Below, piece by piece: positions 26,880 through 35,511 of a DNA stretch of 51,671 nt; the stretch's first letter is position 1; the number at the start of each line of letters is the position of its first letter. The stretch covers positions 1 through 51,671 of the forward strand of contig JAMLJG010000019.1 of assembly GCA_023953695.1 (NCBI GenBank). The letters are read 5' to 3'. Under the pieces are notes generated by a model, which saw only the letters and a program-made list of their open reading frames with translations, did no database searches and was not told where the DNA came from. The translations under genes were made by a program, and so were the position numbers. The stretch is from Kiritimatiellia bacterium. GTDB taxonomy: Bacteria; Verrucomicrobiota; Kiritimatiellia; CAIVKH01.

Positions 26880-28094
26880 ATGAAACGTGTGGTCATCACC
26901 GGCATGGGTATTGTCTCGTGCCTTGGCAACAATACCGGCGAAGTGTTGGCTTCGCTTCGCGCCGGCCGCTGCGGCATCAAACTCCAGCCGACCTACAAGG
27001 AGATGGGCTTTCGCAGTCATGTCGCAGGAAGACCGGATATTGACATGGACGGCCTGATCGACCGCAAGGACCGCCGCTTCATGGGTGATGCCGCGGCGTA
27101 TACCTACGTCAGCATGGCCCAGGCCATCGCCAGCGCGCAACTTTCCCCCGATCTGGTTTCCAATGAACGCACTGGATTGGTCGTCGGCTCTGGCGGTGCG
27201 TCTTCAAAAAATGTGGTGGACGGCGCTGACATCGTCAGGACCAAGGGCGTCAAGCGCGCCGGACCGTATATGGTCACCCGCTGCATGAGCAGCACGGTAT
27301 CCGCTTGCTTGGCCACCCCATTCAGAATCAAGGGCGTCAACTATTCCATCTCCTCCGCATGCGCCACCAGTCTTCATTGCATCGGCAACGGCATGGAACT
27401 CATCCAATGGGGCAAACAAGACATCGTGTTTGCAGGCGGCGGCGAAGAGGAAGATTGGTCGCTGGCCATGATGTTTGACGCCATGGGCGCACTGACCTCC
27501 AAGTTCAACGAAACTCCGGAAAGAGCATCGCGCCCATACGACCAGAATCGCGACGGATTTGCCATCGCTGGCGGCGGCGGTGTGGTCGTCCTTGAGGAAC
27601 GGGAACATGCCCTTCGCCGCGGCGCCCCAATCATTGCGGAAGTCGTCGGTTATGGCGCCACGTCGGATGGTGAAAACATGGTGGCCCCGTCCGGCGAAGG
27701 CGCGATTCGATGCATGAGACAGGCGATATCCACAGTCAAAGAGCCGATTCAATATATCAACACCCACGGCACATCCACGCCCGCCGGCGATATTACGGAA
27801 CTCGGCGCCGTTCGCGCCGCCTTCGGCGACCGAATGCCCGCTATCAGCTCTACCAAGGGGCTGTCCGGTCATTCGCTCGGCGCGGCTGGCGTACATGAAA
27901 TCATCTACTCGCTGCTGATGCTGCAAAACGATTTTATCGCTGCTTCCGCCAACATCGAGACGCTGGATCCAGAGGCCGAGGGGTATCCCATCATCCGCAC
28001 GCGCAAAGACAATGCGGGCCTGCACACCGTAATGTCCAACAGCTTCGGTTTTGGTGGCACGAACGGCACCCTTGTGATGCAGAAATATTCCTGA
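26880..28094 (+). CDS. fabB: 3-oxoacyl-ACP synthase I
   Basis: A 404-aa condensing enzyme that elongates the cis-3-decenoyl-ACP made by FabA. The ATG at 26880 follows AAGGA, ten bases after the fabA stop. The triad is visible: Cys in [16 protein letters not shown] (near residue 160), His in [12 protein letters not shown] (near 294) and His in [12 protein letters not shown] (near 330). [20 protein letters not shown] and [19 protein letters not shown] mark it as FabB rather than FabF. Codon use differs by eye from neighbours: many NNC codons (ACC, GCC, GAC, GTC) where neighbours prefer NNG or NNT. With fabA it makes a complete unsaturated fatty acid module. Confidence 0.97.
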   Translation: MKRVVITGMGIVSCLGNNTGEVLASLRAGRCGIKLQPTYKEMGFRSHVAGRPDIDMDGLIDRKDRRFMGDAAAYTYVSMAQAIASAQLSPDLVSNERTGLVVGSGGASSKNVVDGADIVRTKGVKRAGPYMVTRCMSSTVSACLATPFRIKGVNYSISSACATSLHCIGNGMELIQWGKQDIVFAGGGEEEDWSLAMMFDAMGALTSKFNETPERASRPYDQNRDGFAIAGGGGVVVLEEREHALRRGAPIIAEVVGYGATSDGENMVAPSGEGAIRCMRQAISTVKEPIQYINTHGTSTPAGDITELGAVRAAFGDRMPAISSTKGLSGHSLGAAGVHEIIYSLLMLQNDFIAASANIETLDPEAEGYPIIRTRKDNAGLHTVMSNSFGFGGTNGTLVMQKYS

Positions 28095-28692
28095 TCGGTA
28101 TAGTGTCCGACACGGGTTGCCTCGCCGGACGGCCGAGCCGACGATTGTTTGGCGATGGATCTCTCCGCCCCGAACGCAACATAGCGTTTCATTAGCCGGC
28201 ACTCCATCAGCGCGGATGACCGCCACGGATGCGGGCAATTCTTCTGAACCGACGCGCGCGGCAAGAAGGCGAACACGGCGATCATGATCACCGCGCGGCG
28301 GATGTGTCAGATCATCTTTTGCGTACTCCACGAGAAGCGTGCCTATCCGGTGCGTGTGTGGAGCCAGAATGTCCCCGGCTGCTCTCAGAAAGGACGGACA
28401 GAGCGAGTCGCATAGGCGGCGGCGCTGGCGTCTTGGGTCAGAGTAGAGAGCCGGGGATCTGAAGCTATAGGGCGCACAAGGGCGCGAAGAGAAGTGTGAT
28501 CGCGGAATCTGCTGCGGACTCATTGAGCAGCAAGGAAACGAGGAGAAAGATAAAGAACAGCACGCCGCATCATATCGGTTGACTCGGCCCCTCAGAGAAG
28601 GCATCACGCCGTTGTGGGTTGACATGTGCCCCTATTAAGCGGTTAATGTCGTCCGTCTGCGGTGGTGAAGGGGGGCTCGAAAGGAGCTGTGC
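28095..28692. other. 598-base gene-poor region after fabB
   Basis: No supportable gene was found. On the minus strand a 32-codon hydrophobic frame ends near 28470 (from a GTG near 28572), but it has no family match I recognise. A short palindrome GATCATGATC lies near 28280. Base composition is mixed. An AAGGAG site near 28682 belongs to the next gene. The stretch may be an eroded remnant or the border of the fabAB insertion. Confidence 0.45.
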
Positions 28693-30333
28693 ATGAAGGC
28701 GAAAAAGCGGGTTGAGTACGCGGGGTGCGTCTCTTGGGGACGGCGTACGGTTCTTTCGATTGCCACCGCAATCGTGTTTTCGCTGGGCGCTGGGTCGGCG
28801 GACGCCATTATCAATGCGTCGCTGCAGATGCAGACGGGCAACCCCTCGGGTGCGACGGCGAATTCTTCGGATCACAATCACTATCTGGTGCAGCGCACGG
28901 TGCAGGCGTTGGATTTTTCCGATGCGTTGGGTGTGCCGCGCTGGGCGAGTTGGGATTTGACGAGTGGCGATATTGGGTCTTCGGGTCGCTCCTCTTCGTT
29001 CTATGTGGACAGCACGTTGCCAAGCGCGTTCTATCGCGTGAAAACCGGCGACTATACCGGATCGGGTTATGATCGGGGCCACATGACGCCGTCGTTGGAC
29101 CGCACGGATACCGATGCAAACAACAAGCTCGTTTTCTACATGTCCAACATTCTGCCGCAGACGCCGGACAACAACCAGGGGCCGTGGCTGCGCTTTGAGG
29201 AGTATTGTCAGTCGCTGGCGCAAGCGGGAAATGAACTGCTCCTGATGAGTGGCGGCAGCGGTTTTAGTGGCGCGTATATTCCGAGTGGGAAGGCGGCGAT
29301 TCCGGGGAATGTTTGGAAAATTGCGCTGGTGGTTCCATCGGGAAGCGGAAGCGCGCTGAGTCGCATCACAGCAGCCACGCGCGTGATTGCGGTGAGCGTG
29401 CCGAATGTGTCGGGCATTCGAAGTGTGCCGTGGACCGATTATCTCACGTCCGCGAGCCGGATTGAGACCGATACCGGATATTCCTTTTTCAGCGCGGTGT
29501 CTGCGGACATTGCGGCGGTGTTGCGCGCGCGGGTGGATGGCGTGGCCGCTCCAGAAATTGCGAGCCTTTCGCCATCGAGTGGCGCGGTGGGATCCACGGT
29601 TGAGATTAATGGCGCGAATTTGGCGGGTGCGTCGGTCGTGAGGGTGAATGGCAAGAGCGCAGCCTTCACGGTCAACTCCGCGACGAAAATCACGGCGACG
29701 ATTCCGGCCAGCGCGACCTCGGGAAAAATATCGGTGATTGCGCCCGGCGGCCTCGCGACGAGCGCGGGTTCTTTCACCGTGACTGTCGCGCCGCCGTCCG
29801 GCGGCGGCGGCACTGGGGACAAGGTCGTGATCAGCCAGGTCTATGGCGGCGGTGGCAATAGCGGGGCGACATACAAGAACGACTTCATTGAAATCTACAA
29901 TGCGGGAACAACGACAGTCAGCTTGAGCAGCTATGCGGTGCAATATGCCGCTTCCGGCGGCACTTCATGGAAGGCTGCGCCGCTCTCGGGGACCCTGGCG
30001 CCGGGCAAGTATTATCTGATACAAGGAGCTGGCGGTTCGACCGGCAAAGCATTGCCGACTCCACAAGCGACCAGCACCATCAATATGGCGGCGGGCGCGG
30101 GCAAGGTGGCCTTGACCAAGACGCAGACCGCGCTCACGGGATCGAATCCCGTCGGCAACACGAACGTGGTGGATTTTGTGGGATATGGCTCGGCGAATGC
30201 GTATGAAGGAAGCGGCGCCGCGCCGACGATCTCTGCGACGAAGTCTGCGATGCGCGCCGGAAATGGCGCGACGGACACGAACAACAATGCATTCGACTTT
30301 TCTGCCACAACTCCGAATCCGCGAAACAAGTAG
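28693..30333 (+). CDS. secreted DNA/RNA non-specific endonuclease with TIG and lamin-tail domains
   Basis: A 546-aa exported nuclease. Residues 1-38 form a long signal peptide ending GAGSADA. The NucA/EndA-type nuclease occupies about residues 45-275, with the catalytic motif GYDRGHMTPSLDR near 125 and the metal-binding YMSNILPQTPDNNQGPW near 148. Residues ~285-375 are an IPT/TIG beta domain (ASLSPSSGAVGSTVEINGANL). After a Pro/Gly linker, ~380-546 form a lamin-tail-like domain (VVISQVYGGGGNSGATYKNDFIEIYNAG). It probably degrades extracellular nucleic acid as a nutrient. AAGGAG precedes the start. There is no visible immunity protein, so a toxin role is unlikely. Confidence 0.92.
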   Translation: MKAKKRVEYAGCVSWGRRTVLSIATAIVFSLGAGSADAIINASLQMQTGNPSGATANSSDHNHYLVQRTVQALDFSDALGVPRWASWDLTSGDIGSSGRSSSFYVDSTLPSAFYRVKTGDYTGSGYDRGHMTPSLDRTDTDANNKLVFYMSNILPQTPDNNQGPWLRFEEYCQSLAQAGNELLLMSGGSGFSGAYIPSGKAAIPGNVWKIALVVPSGSGSALSRITAATRVIAVSVPNVSGIRSVPWTDYLTSASRIETDTGYSFFSAVSADIAAVLRARVDGVAAPEIASLSPSSGAVGSTVEINGANLAGASVVRVNGKSAAFTVNSATKITATIPASATSGKISVIAPGGLATSAGSFTVTVAPPSGGGGTGDKVVISQVYGGGGNSGATYKNDFIEIYNAGTTTVSLSSYAVQYAASGGTSWKAAPLSGTLAPGKYYLIQGAGGSTGKALPTPQATSTINMAAGAGKVALTKTQTALTGSNPVGNTNVVDFVGYGSANAYEGSGAAPTISATKSAMRAGNGATDTNNNAFDFSATTPNPRNK

Positions 30334-30390
30334 CGCGCGGATGCGGATTAGGCGGCTCGCGCGGTGTCTGCATGGAGCGCGGTGAGCGCG

Positions 30391-31770
30391 ATGCTGTCCA
30401 GGCAAAAGGGCATGGCGCTGCTGTTGTGGTGCGCCGTTGCAGCGCTCCTGCTGGGTGTTTGGTATTCCTTTCGGGCAGAGCGCCCATCCGAGATTTCGCC
30501 TGTCGCTGCGCCCCAATCGGGATCGGCCGAGCCAACCAACGAAGCTGCGCGCGCGCGGCCCAGCGCGCGCATTCCGCCCCTCCGGCAGGCGCCCACGCCT
30601 TTGGGGCCGCCTGAGGCTGACGAGAACTCGCCGCGCAAAGCTCTGGCTCGCGCGTTCAGGATCAAGGACCCCGTCGAGCGCTCCATGGAGGTGGGCCGGC
30701 TCATGGCGGATTTCTTCGCGCGCGATCCGGAAGCTGCGTTGGACTATCTACACACCATGCCGCGCGGCGTGGAGTTCAACAATGCGCTGTTCTTCATGCT
30801 CGGAGCGATTGCGGAGAATGATGCGGCTCGCGCGATCGAGTTGGCATCGGAGTTGGCGACTCATGCGGAAGAGCGCGTGGTGTTCAACATCGTGTTCGAT
30901 ATTTTTGCCCGACGCGATCTGCGCGAGGCTGTGCGAAATCTCTCCCTCGTGCCGGCTGGCGAGGGGCGTATCAACGCGCTTCGGGCCACTGCATCGCGAT
31001 GGGCGGACAAGAATCTTGAAGCCGCGCTCACGTGGGCGCAGGGGCTTTCCAAGTCGGAAGATCGCGACCCTGCAATGGAGACTGTGTTGTGGTCGCTCGC
31101 GGTGGAAGACCCTTGGCGCGCGTTGGACTTGGCGGCTCGCACGCTGGATGCAGATCCTCTCGAGCGAACCGTGGCGCGCATTATGCAGCGCATTGGCGAT
31201 CTGGACAGCCAGAAGGCGAGCGAGGTGCTGAAGCTGTTGCCGTCCGGGCCCACGCAAACGCATATCGCTCTCGACCTCGCGCGCTCATTTGCGTCCGACT
31301 CGCCCGCGAGCGCCCTCGCGTGGGTCGCCACTCTGTCCGCCTCGGAAATGCGCACCCTGGCGCTAAACAACATCCTCGATGTGTGGATCGAGACGGCTCC
31401 CCTTGAGGCGGCCGATTATGTGAGCCGCATGGTGGCGGGCGCCGAGCAGACCGTTGCCACTCGCCATTTTGCCGAGCGCTATGGGAGTCTGAATCCGCAA
31501 GATGCTGTGCGTTGGGCTCAATCGCTGCATTCGGAACCGGCGCGAAACGAGGCAATAGTTGGCGCGGTGAACGGTTGGGCGCAACAGGACGCGGCTGCAG
31601 CCGCCCGCTGGGCTGGCGAGCTGTCGTCGCAACATCCCGCTCGCTTCGAGTCTGTGCGCAGTGCGGTTTCCTATTGGCGATTGAGCGATCTGCAAGAAGC
31701 TCGCGCATTTGCGCGCGACCTCTCGCCCGAGGCGTTGCGGAAGGCCGCGCTCGACGAACTGGGTGACTAG
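30391..31770 (+). CDS. membrane-anchored helical-repeat protein, function unknown
   Basis: A 459-aa protein with one N-terminal membrane helix (residues ~7-25, MALLLWCAVAALLLGVW), a Pro/Arg-rich linker to about residue 70, and a long helical repeat region. Repeats share a core like DPEAALDYLHTMP, NLEAALTWAQGLS, SPASALAWVATLS, NPQDAVRWAQSLH, DAAAAARWAGELS: each reads A-A-L/R-x-W-A. They look TPR- or Sel1-like but do not follow the exact TPR consensus. Proteins of this type are common in Verrucomicrobia with unknown role. I prefer ATG 30391 to the upstream GTG 30364. It stands between the nuclease and an outer-membrane protein on the same strand. Confidence 0.75.
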   Translation: MLSRQKGMALLLWCAVAALLLGVWYSFRAERPSEISPVAAPQSGSAEPTNEAARARPSARIPPLRQAPTPLGPPEADENSPRKALARAFRIKDPVERSMEVGRLMADFFARDPEAALDYLHTMPRGVEFNNALFFMLGAIAENDAARAIELASELATHAEERVVFNIVFDIFARRDLREAVRNLSLVPAGEGRINALRATASRWADKNLEAALTWAQGLSKSEDRDPAMETVLWSLAVEDPWRALDLAARTLDADPLERTVARIMQRIGDLDSQKASEVLKLLPSGPTQTHIALDLARSFASDSPASALAWVATLSASEMRTLALNNILDVWIETAPLEAADYVSRMVAGAEQTVATRHFAERYGSLNPQDAVRWAQSLHSEPARNEAIVGAVNGWAQQDAAAAARWAGELSSQHPARFESVRSAVSYWRLSDLQEARAFARDLSPEALRKAALDELGD

Positions 31771-31885
31771 GGGCCGCGCAAGAAGCTGCGAAGGGCGAGA
31801 GGGGTCTTGCCAATGGGGGAGGATGCGTGGCAGCATGGAGGTAGATCGTGCGGGCGGGGTGTTCCGCATATCGTGGAGGAGCCAG

Positions 31886-32812
31886 ATGAAACGCAAAATC
31901 CTGTGTGGTGTTGTGGGGGCGGTGTGTGCGGCTTTGATGACCCTGACAGCGGCGGCCTATGACCAGCCTGCAGTCAATCTCGGGTTCACGAGCTTTCTCG
32001 ATGGAGGGCCACCGTCGGGGCCCGGCTGGTATTTTACGCAGTACGGTCAGTTTTATACCTCTGACAAGCTGCGCGATTTGCCGTTTCCCGGAGATCCGAG
32101 CATGGATGCGTGGATCGCTCTTTCGCAGTTGATCTATCAATCGGACAAAGCAGTTCTCGCCGGAGGAAAGTTCGGGCTCGATGTGATTCTTCCGCACGTG
32201 ACATTCGATTTGCATGCCGCCGGGACGCCGCTGAAGAAGAAGGATGGATTCGGCGATTTGCTGGTGGGTCCCTATCTGCAGTGGGATCCGGTGATGGGCG
32301 AGAAGGGGCCGATTTTTATGCACCGCATCGAGCTGCAGACCATCCTTCCGACGGGCGATTACGATGAGAAAAAGGCGCTGAATCCCGGCGCCAATGTGCT
32401 GAGCCTGAACCCATATTGGGCGGCGACGTGGTTCTTCGCGCCGCGTTGGTCGGCGTCGTGGCGGTTACACTATTTGTGGAATGACAAGAATGATGAGCCG
32501 AATGTGCCCGACCCTGCGGTCGAGGATACGCAAGCGGGGGATGCGTTTCACGCGAACTTTGCCGTGGATTACGAGGTTGTTGGGCAGAAGATGCGCGTGG
32601 GTTTGAATGGCTATTATCTCAAGCAGTTGAGCGACAGCGAGGTGAATGGCTCAGCGGTGTCGGGCAAAGAGCAGGTCCTCGCGTTGGGACCCGGCGCCAT
32701 TTGGAGTTTCAACAAGAACGATCACGTCTTTGTGAATGCGTACTTTGAGACGGATGCGGAGAATCGCCCCGAAGGCAAGCGATACAATATTCGGTTCGTG
32801 CACCACTTCTGA
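31886..32812 (+). CDS. outer-membrane beta-barrel protein (MetA-pathway/phenol-degradation type)
   Basis: A 308-aa outer-membrane protein. ATG 31886 has GGAGGA five bases upstream. Residues 1-24 are a signal peptide ending LTAAA. YDQPAVNLGFTSFLDGGPPSGPGWYFTQYGQFY, read in pieces, is the start of the SphA/MetA-pathway transporter family (PF13557). KKDGFGDLLVGPYLQWDP and FMHRIELQTILPTGDYDEKKALNPGAN are further hallmarks. It ends in the aromatic HHF, consistent with insertion by BAM. The family is linked to uptake of hydrophobic compounds, but the substrate here is unknown. A terminator hairpin follows. Confidence 0.87.
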   Translation: MKRKILCGVVGAVCAALMTLTAAAYDQPAVNLGFTSFLDGGPPSGPGWYFTQYGQFYTSDKLRDLPFPGDPSMDAWIALSQLIYQSDKAVLAGGKFGLDVILPHVTFDLHAAGTPLKKKDGFGDLLVGPYLQWDPVMGEKGPIFMHRIELQTILPTGDYDEKKALNPGANVLSLNPYWAATWFFAPRWSASWRLHYLWNDKNDEPNVPDPAVEDTQAGDAFHANFAVDYEVVGQKMRVGLNGYYLKQLSDSEVNGSAVSGKEQVLALGPGAIWSFNKNDHVFVNAYFETDAENRPEGKRYNIRFVHHF

Positions 32813-32837
32813 GCCGGTGAGGTAGCGGTTGGTGATG

Positions 32838-32869
32838 GAGAGCCCGATGTGGCAACGCATCGGGCTCTC
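32838..32869. terminator. terminator-like hairpin between convergent genes
   Basis: GAGAGCCCGATG (32838-32849) and CATCGGGCTCTC (32858-32869) form a perfect 12-pair stem with an eight-base loop. It lies between the ends of the outer-membrane protein and the phosphatase gene. Neither side has a strong T-run, so it may protect both 3' ends as much as terminate. Confidence 0.65.
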
Positions 32870-32893
32870 GCATTTCCCAACGTGTGCGTTGCT

Positions 32894-33505
32894 TCAGGGG
32901 CTCGAAAGGTGGGAATTGTCGCCGGCGATTTCGAGGATGGCTTCGCGTTGAGCGGAGCGGCTGATTTTGAAGAGGCCGCAGAGGTGGCAAGGAGCGGAAC
33001 ACGGGTGGCGGAGGAGTCCAGTGGCCATGCCCATAACGGAGTGGGCGTGACCGACGAGGAGCAGGTCGCCGCGAGTTTGGTCGGCGAGCTGGCGCGCGGC
33101 TTCGCCCGCGCGTTCGGTGGCTTCGTCGCCCGTTTCCGGGAAGCGCGGATTGACGAGGGACTGATGGGTGGGATCAATGCGGGGAAAGCGCGCGATCAGT
33201 TCGTCGAGCGATTTCAGGATGGGTCGCTGCGCGAACCATTCTGCATTGAGCCATTCGCAGAGACCCGCCTCGATGCGAACGGAGAGGTCGAGCGCATTGG
33301 CGATGTGGTGTGCCGTCTCGATGGCGCGGAGAAAGGGCGAGGCAAAGATGGTTCCAATTCCTTCGCCGCGGAGGCGCGCGCCGGTTTCCTTCGCTTGCTG
33401 CACGCCATCGGGAGAGAGGTGTGGATCGTCGCCTTTCCAAGAGGGGTCAACGAAATCAATTCGATTGCCGTGTCGGCAGAGCCAGATGTTTTGTTTTTCG
33501 TTCAC
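32894..33505 (-). CDS. histidine phosphatase family protein
   Basis: A 203-aa phosphatase of the phosphoglycerate mutase-like superfamily. The catalytic motif is WLCRHGNRID, with RHG at residues 11-13. ARLRGEGIGTIFASPFLRAIETAHHIANAL carries the second phosphate-contacting Arg. The second catalytic His is in LLVGHAHSVMGMATGLL. A glutamate in the acid position is plausible in CEWLNAEW. Such small members act on varied phosphorylated metabolites or proteins, and the substrate cannot be told. The gene reads toward the outer-membrane gene and is a single unit. Confidence 0.88.
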   Translation of the reverse strand: MNEKQNIWLCRHGNRIDFVDPSWKGDDPHLSPDGVQQAKETGARLRGEGIGTIFASPFLRAIETAHHIANALDLSVRIEAGLCEWLNAEWFAQRPILKSLDELIARFPRIDPTHQSLVNPRFPETGDEATERAGEAARQLADQTRGDLLLVGHAHSVMGMATGLLRHPCSAPCHLCGLFKISRSAQREAILEIAGDNSHLSSP

Positions 33506-33595
33506 AATTCACTCCGGTGAATACACGAAGATAGCACAGTGAGTCGCCGCGCAGAGAAAGAAGTGCGCGCGCTGGGCGCGAGCCGTCGCGTCTCC

Positions 33596-34495
33596 TCAAC
33601 CATAGTTTTGGCGAAAGACGCCTGCGACGCCAGCGAGAATGAACGCGGTGCCGACAACCGTGTGCGGGGTGATGGCTTCGCCGAGGAATAGCCAGCCGAG
33701 GAAGATGGCAATGACGGGGTTGACATAGCCATAGGTCATGACGACGGGAGTGGGCAGGGTGTGCAGGGCGTGAACAAACGCGGTGAAGCCCACCACCGAG
33801 CCAAAGAGGACGAGATAGCCCCACGCCCACCATGCGTCGGGTGTGGGCTGCGGTCTGGGTTCGTCCGTTGCGGTGAGGAGCAGGACAAAGCCGAGGGTGC
33901 CGAGCAGTTGTTGGTAGCCCGAGATGGAGAGGGTGGAGAGCTTGAGCGGATTGCGGCGTTGAATGGAGGAGCCGACGCTCCAGCTCAGTGGCGCGAGGAG
34001 GAGGGCGATCGTGGCCCAGACGTCGGCCTGCGTTCCCTCGGCGAGAGCGGGTTGGGTGAGGATGTAAAGGCCGAACATGCCAAGAATGAGGGAGAGCACG
34101 AGTGCTGTGGAGGGGCGTTTGCGTTCGAAGATGGCTTCGACGATCGCGCTGTAGAGTGGGGTGGCCCCGACGACGAGCGCGGCGAAAGCGGAAGCGGCGC
34201 GTTGCTCGGCCCATGTGACGAGTCCATTGCCGCCGTTCCAAAGCAAGACAGCCGAAAGGCTGAGTAGCCCGAGCTCTCGCAGCGAAATGCAGATGCGCTC
34301 GCGCCGCGCGAGCGCGAGGCTCAAGAGGATGATGCCACCCGCGATCGAGCGCAGGGCCGCCATGCTGAACGGTGGGAATCCGCTGCCCTCGCGCACGGCG
34401 TAGCGGATGCCGAGATAGGTGCTTCCCCAGATGATGTAGACGAGGAGCAGGCTGAAGAGCCCGCGCGAAGGATAGCGTTTGAGAAAGGTCGTCAT
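33596..34495 (-). CDS. EamA/DMT family transporter
   Basis: A 299-aa inner-membrane protein with ten hydrophobic helices in two EamA halves. YIIWGSTYLGIRYAV near residue 20 and AALVVGATPLYSAIVEAIFERKRP in the first half are typical of YedA-like exporters. The second half ends TYGYVNPVIAIFLGWLFLGEAITPHTVVGTAFILAG, cited in parts as the family's C-terminal hallmark. Relatives export amino acids or metabolites; the substrate is unknown. Its start overlaps the esterase stop by four bases, so the two genes are probably co-translated. Confidence 0.92.
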   Translation of the reverse strand: MTTFLKRYPSRGLFSLLLVYIIWGSTYLGIRYAVREGSGFPPFSMAALRSIAGGIILLSLALARRERICISLRELGLLSLSAVLLWNGGNGLVTWAEQRAASAFAALVVGATPLYSAIVEAIFERKRPSTALVLSLILGMFGLYILTQPALAEGTQADVWATIALLLAPLSWSVGSSIQRRNPLKLSTLSISGYQQLLGTLGFVLLLTATDEPRPQPTPDAWWAWGYLVLFGSVVGFTAFVHALHTLPTPVVMTYGYVNPVIAIFLGWLFLGEAITPHTVVGTAFILAGVAGVFRQNYG

Positions 34496-35358
34496 AGCGC
34501 GTGTCGGCTGAAGAAGGACCAGAGTTCGGCTGTGGCTGCAAAGTGATCTGTCGCAGGGCCGACGAGGCGCTCGGGCAGCAGGCGGTGTCCGCCGGGCCAG
34601 ACGTGTCCCAACTCGTCAACGGCGACGAACAGCACTTCTCTCTTCTCGCCGGGCTGGCCCCATTGCTCGATGGTCGCGCCATTGCGGGTCTCGCGGCGCG
34701 ATGCGTCGGCGGGCCATCCGAGGCGTTGCGCCCAAGCTAACGCCGTATCGCGGGCGGGGGGCCGCCATTCTGTCTTGCCCCATGGCAGTTCGATGAGTCC
34801 GCCATCGAATGGGCTCAAAGGATCGAGTTTTCCGAAGATGTGTGCGAGCGGAACGGGCTGTGTCGGCGCGCCGCTTCCAGCGCGATAGTGGCCGGCCACC
34901 GTGCCGAGCGCGGCGACGCGCTCGGCGTGCTCAATCGCAAACCGGAAGGCCATGGATGCGCCATTGGAGAAGCCGGAGAGATAGATGCGCGAAAGGTCCG
35001 CGTCGCCGCGCGCGTCGAGATCGTCCAGGACTGCGAGAAGGAACGCCACATCGTCAACGGGTGGCCGTTCGGAGTCGGAGCTGCCGAGACCCGCATTCCA
35101 CATTTGCGGGTTGTTGAGAAAGTGAAGAGGCTTTGTGGCATCGAGTCGGGTGGCCTCAGGGAAAATCGCGAGGAAGCTGTGCGCGTCGGCATGAGCGCTC
35201 CATCCGGTGCTCTTGATGGCAGTCCACGGTGTGCCTCCGCGTCCATCGAGCATGATGACGACGGGATAGCTCCTGCCGGCGGGGCAGGTCGGAGGGCGGT
35301 GCAGCACATAGCGGCGGCGCAGGCCATCCTTGTCGAGATACAACACTTCGTCGTTCAT
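34492..35358 (-). CDS. PHB depolymerase-like alpha/beta hydrolase
   Basis: A 288-aa hydrolase, probably cytoplasmic or periplasmic without a clear signal peptide from ATG 35358. YPVVIMLDGRGGTPWTAIKSTGW is the oxyanion-hole region of LpqC/PHB-depolymerase-like esterases. The nucleophile elbow is YLSGFSNGASMAFRFA (Ser near residue 135). The acid is likely Asp in HIFGKLDPLSPF and the base His in VDELGHVWPGG. The frame extends further upstream but lacks family sequence. The natural ester is unknown. It is divergent from ftsH and overlaps the transporter gene by four bases. Confidence 0.82.
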   Translation of the reverse strand: MNDEVLYLDKDGLRRRYVLHRPPTCPAGRSYPVVIMLDGRGGTPWTAIKSTGWSAHADAHSFLAIFPEATRLDATKPLHFLNNPQMWNAGLGSSDSERPPVDDVAFLLAVLDDLDARGDADLSRIYLSGFSNGASMAFRFAIEHAERVAALGTVAGHYRAGSGAPTQPVPLAHIFGKLDPLSPFDGGLIELPWGKTEWRPPARDTALAWAQRLGWPADASRRETRNGATIEQWGQPGEKREVLFVAVDELGHVWPGGHRLLPERLVGPATDHFAATAELWSFFSRHAL

Positions 35359-35511
35359 GAAGGGAAACCTTGTAGCAGGATTCCCTGCGGGGGAAAGGCT
35401 GCAGTCGCACAATTCACGGGTTAAACTTGCCGATCTTCCCTTGTGCAATCGGTGGGATTGTCGTACGTTCGCTGACTGGCCTACCCGCGTCGGGCGGCCG
35501 CGACGATACTT

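Noticed and set aside
28470..28572. Short hydrophobic frame on the minus strand (32 codons from GTG)
   Set aside because: No ribosome binding site and no family; it could arise by chance.
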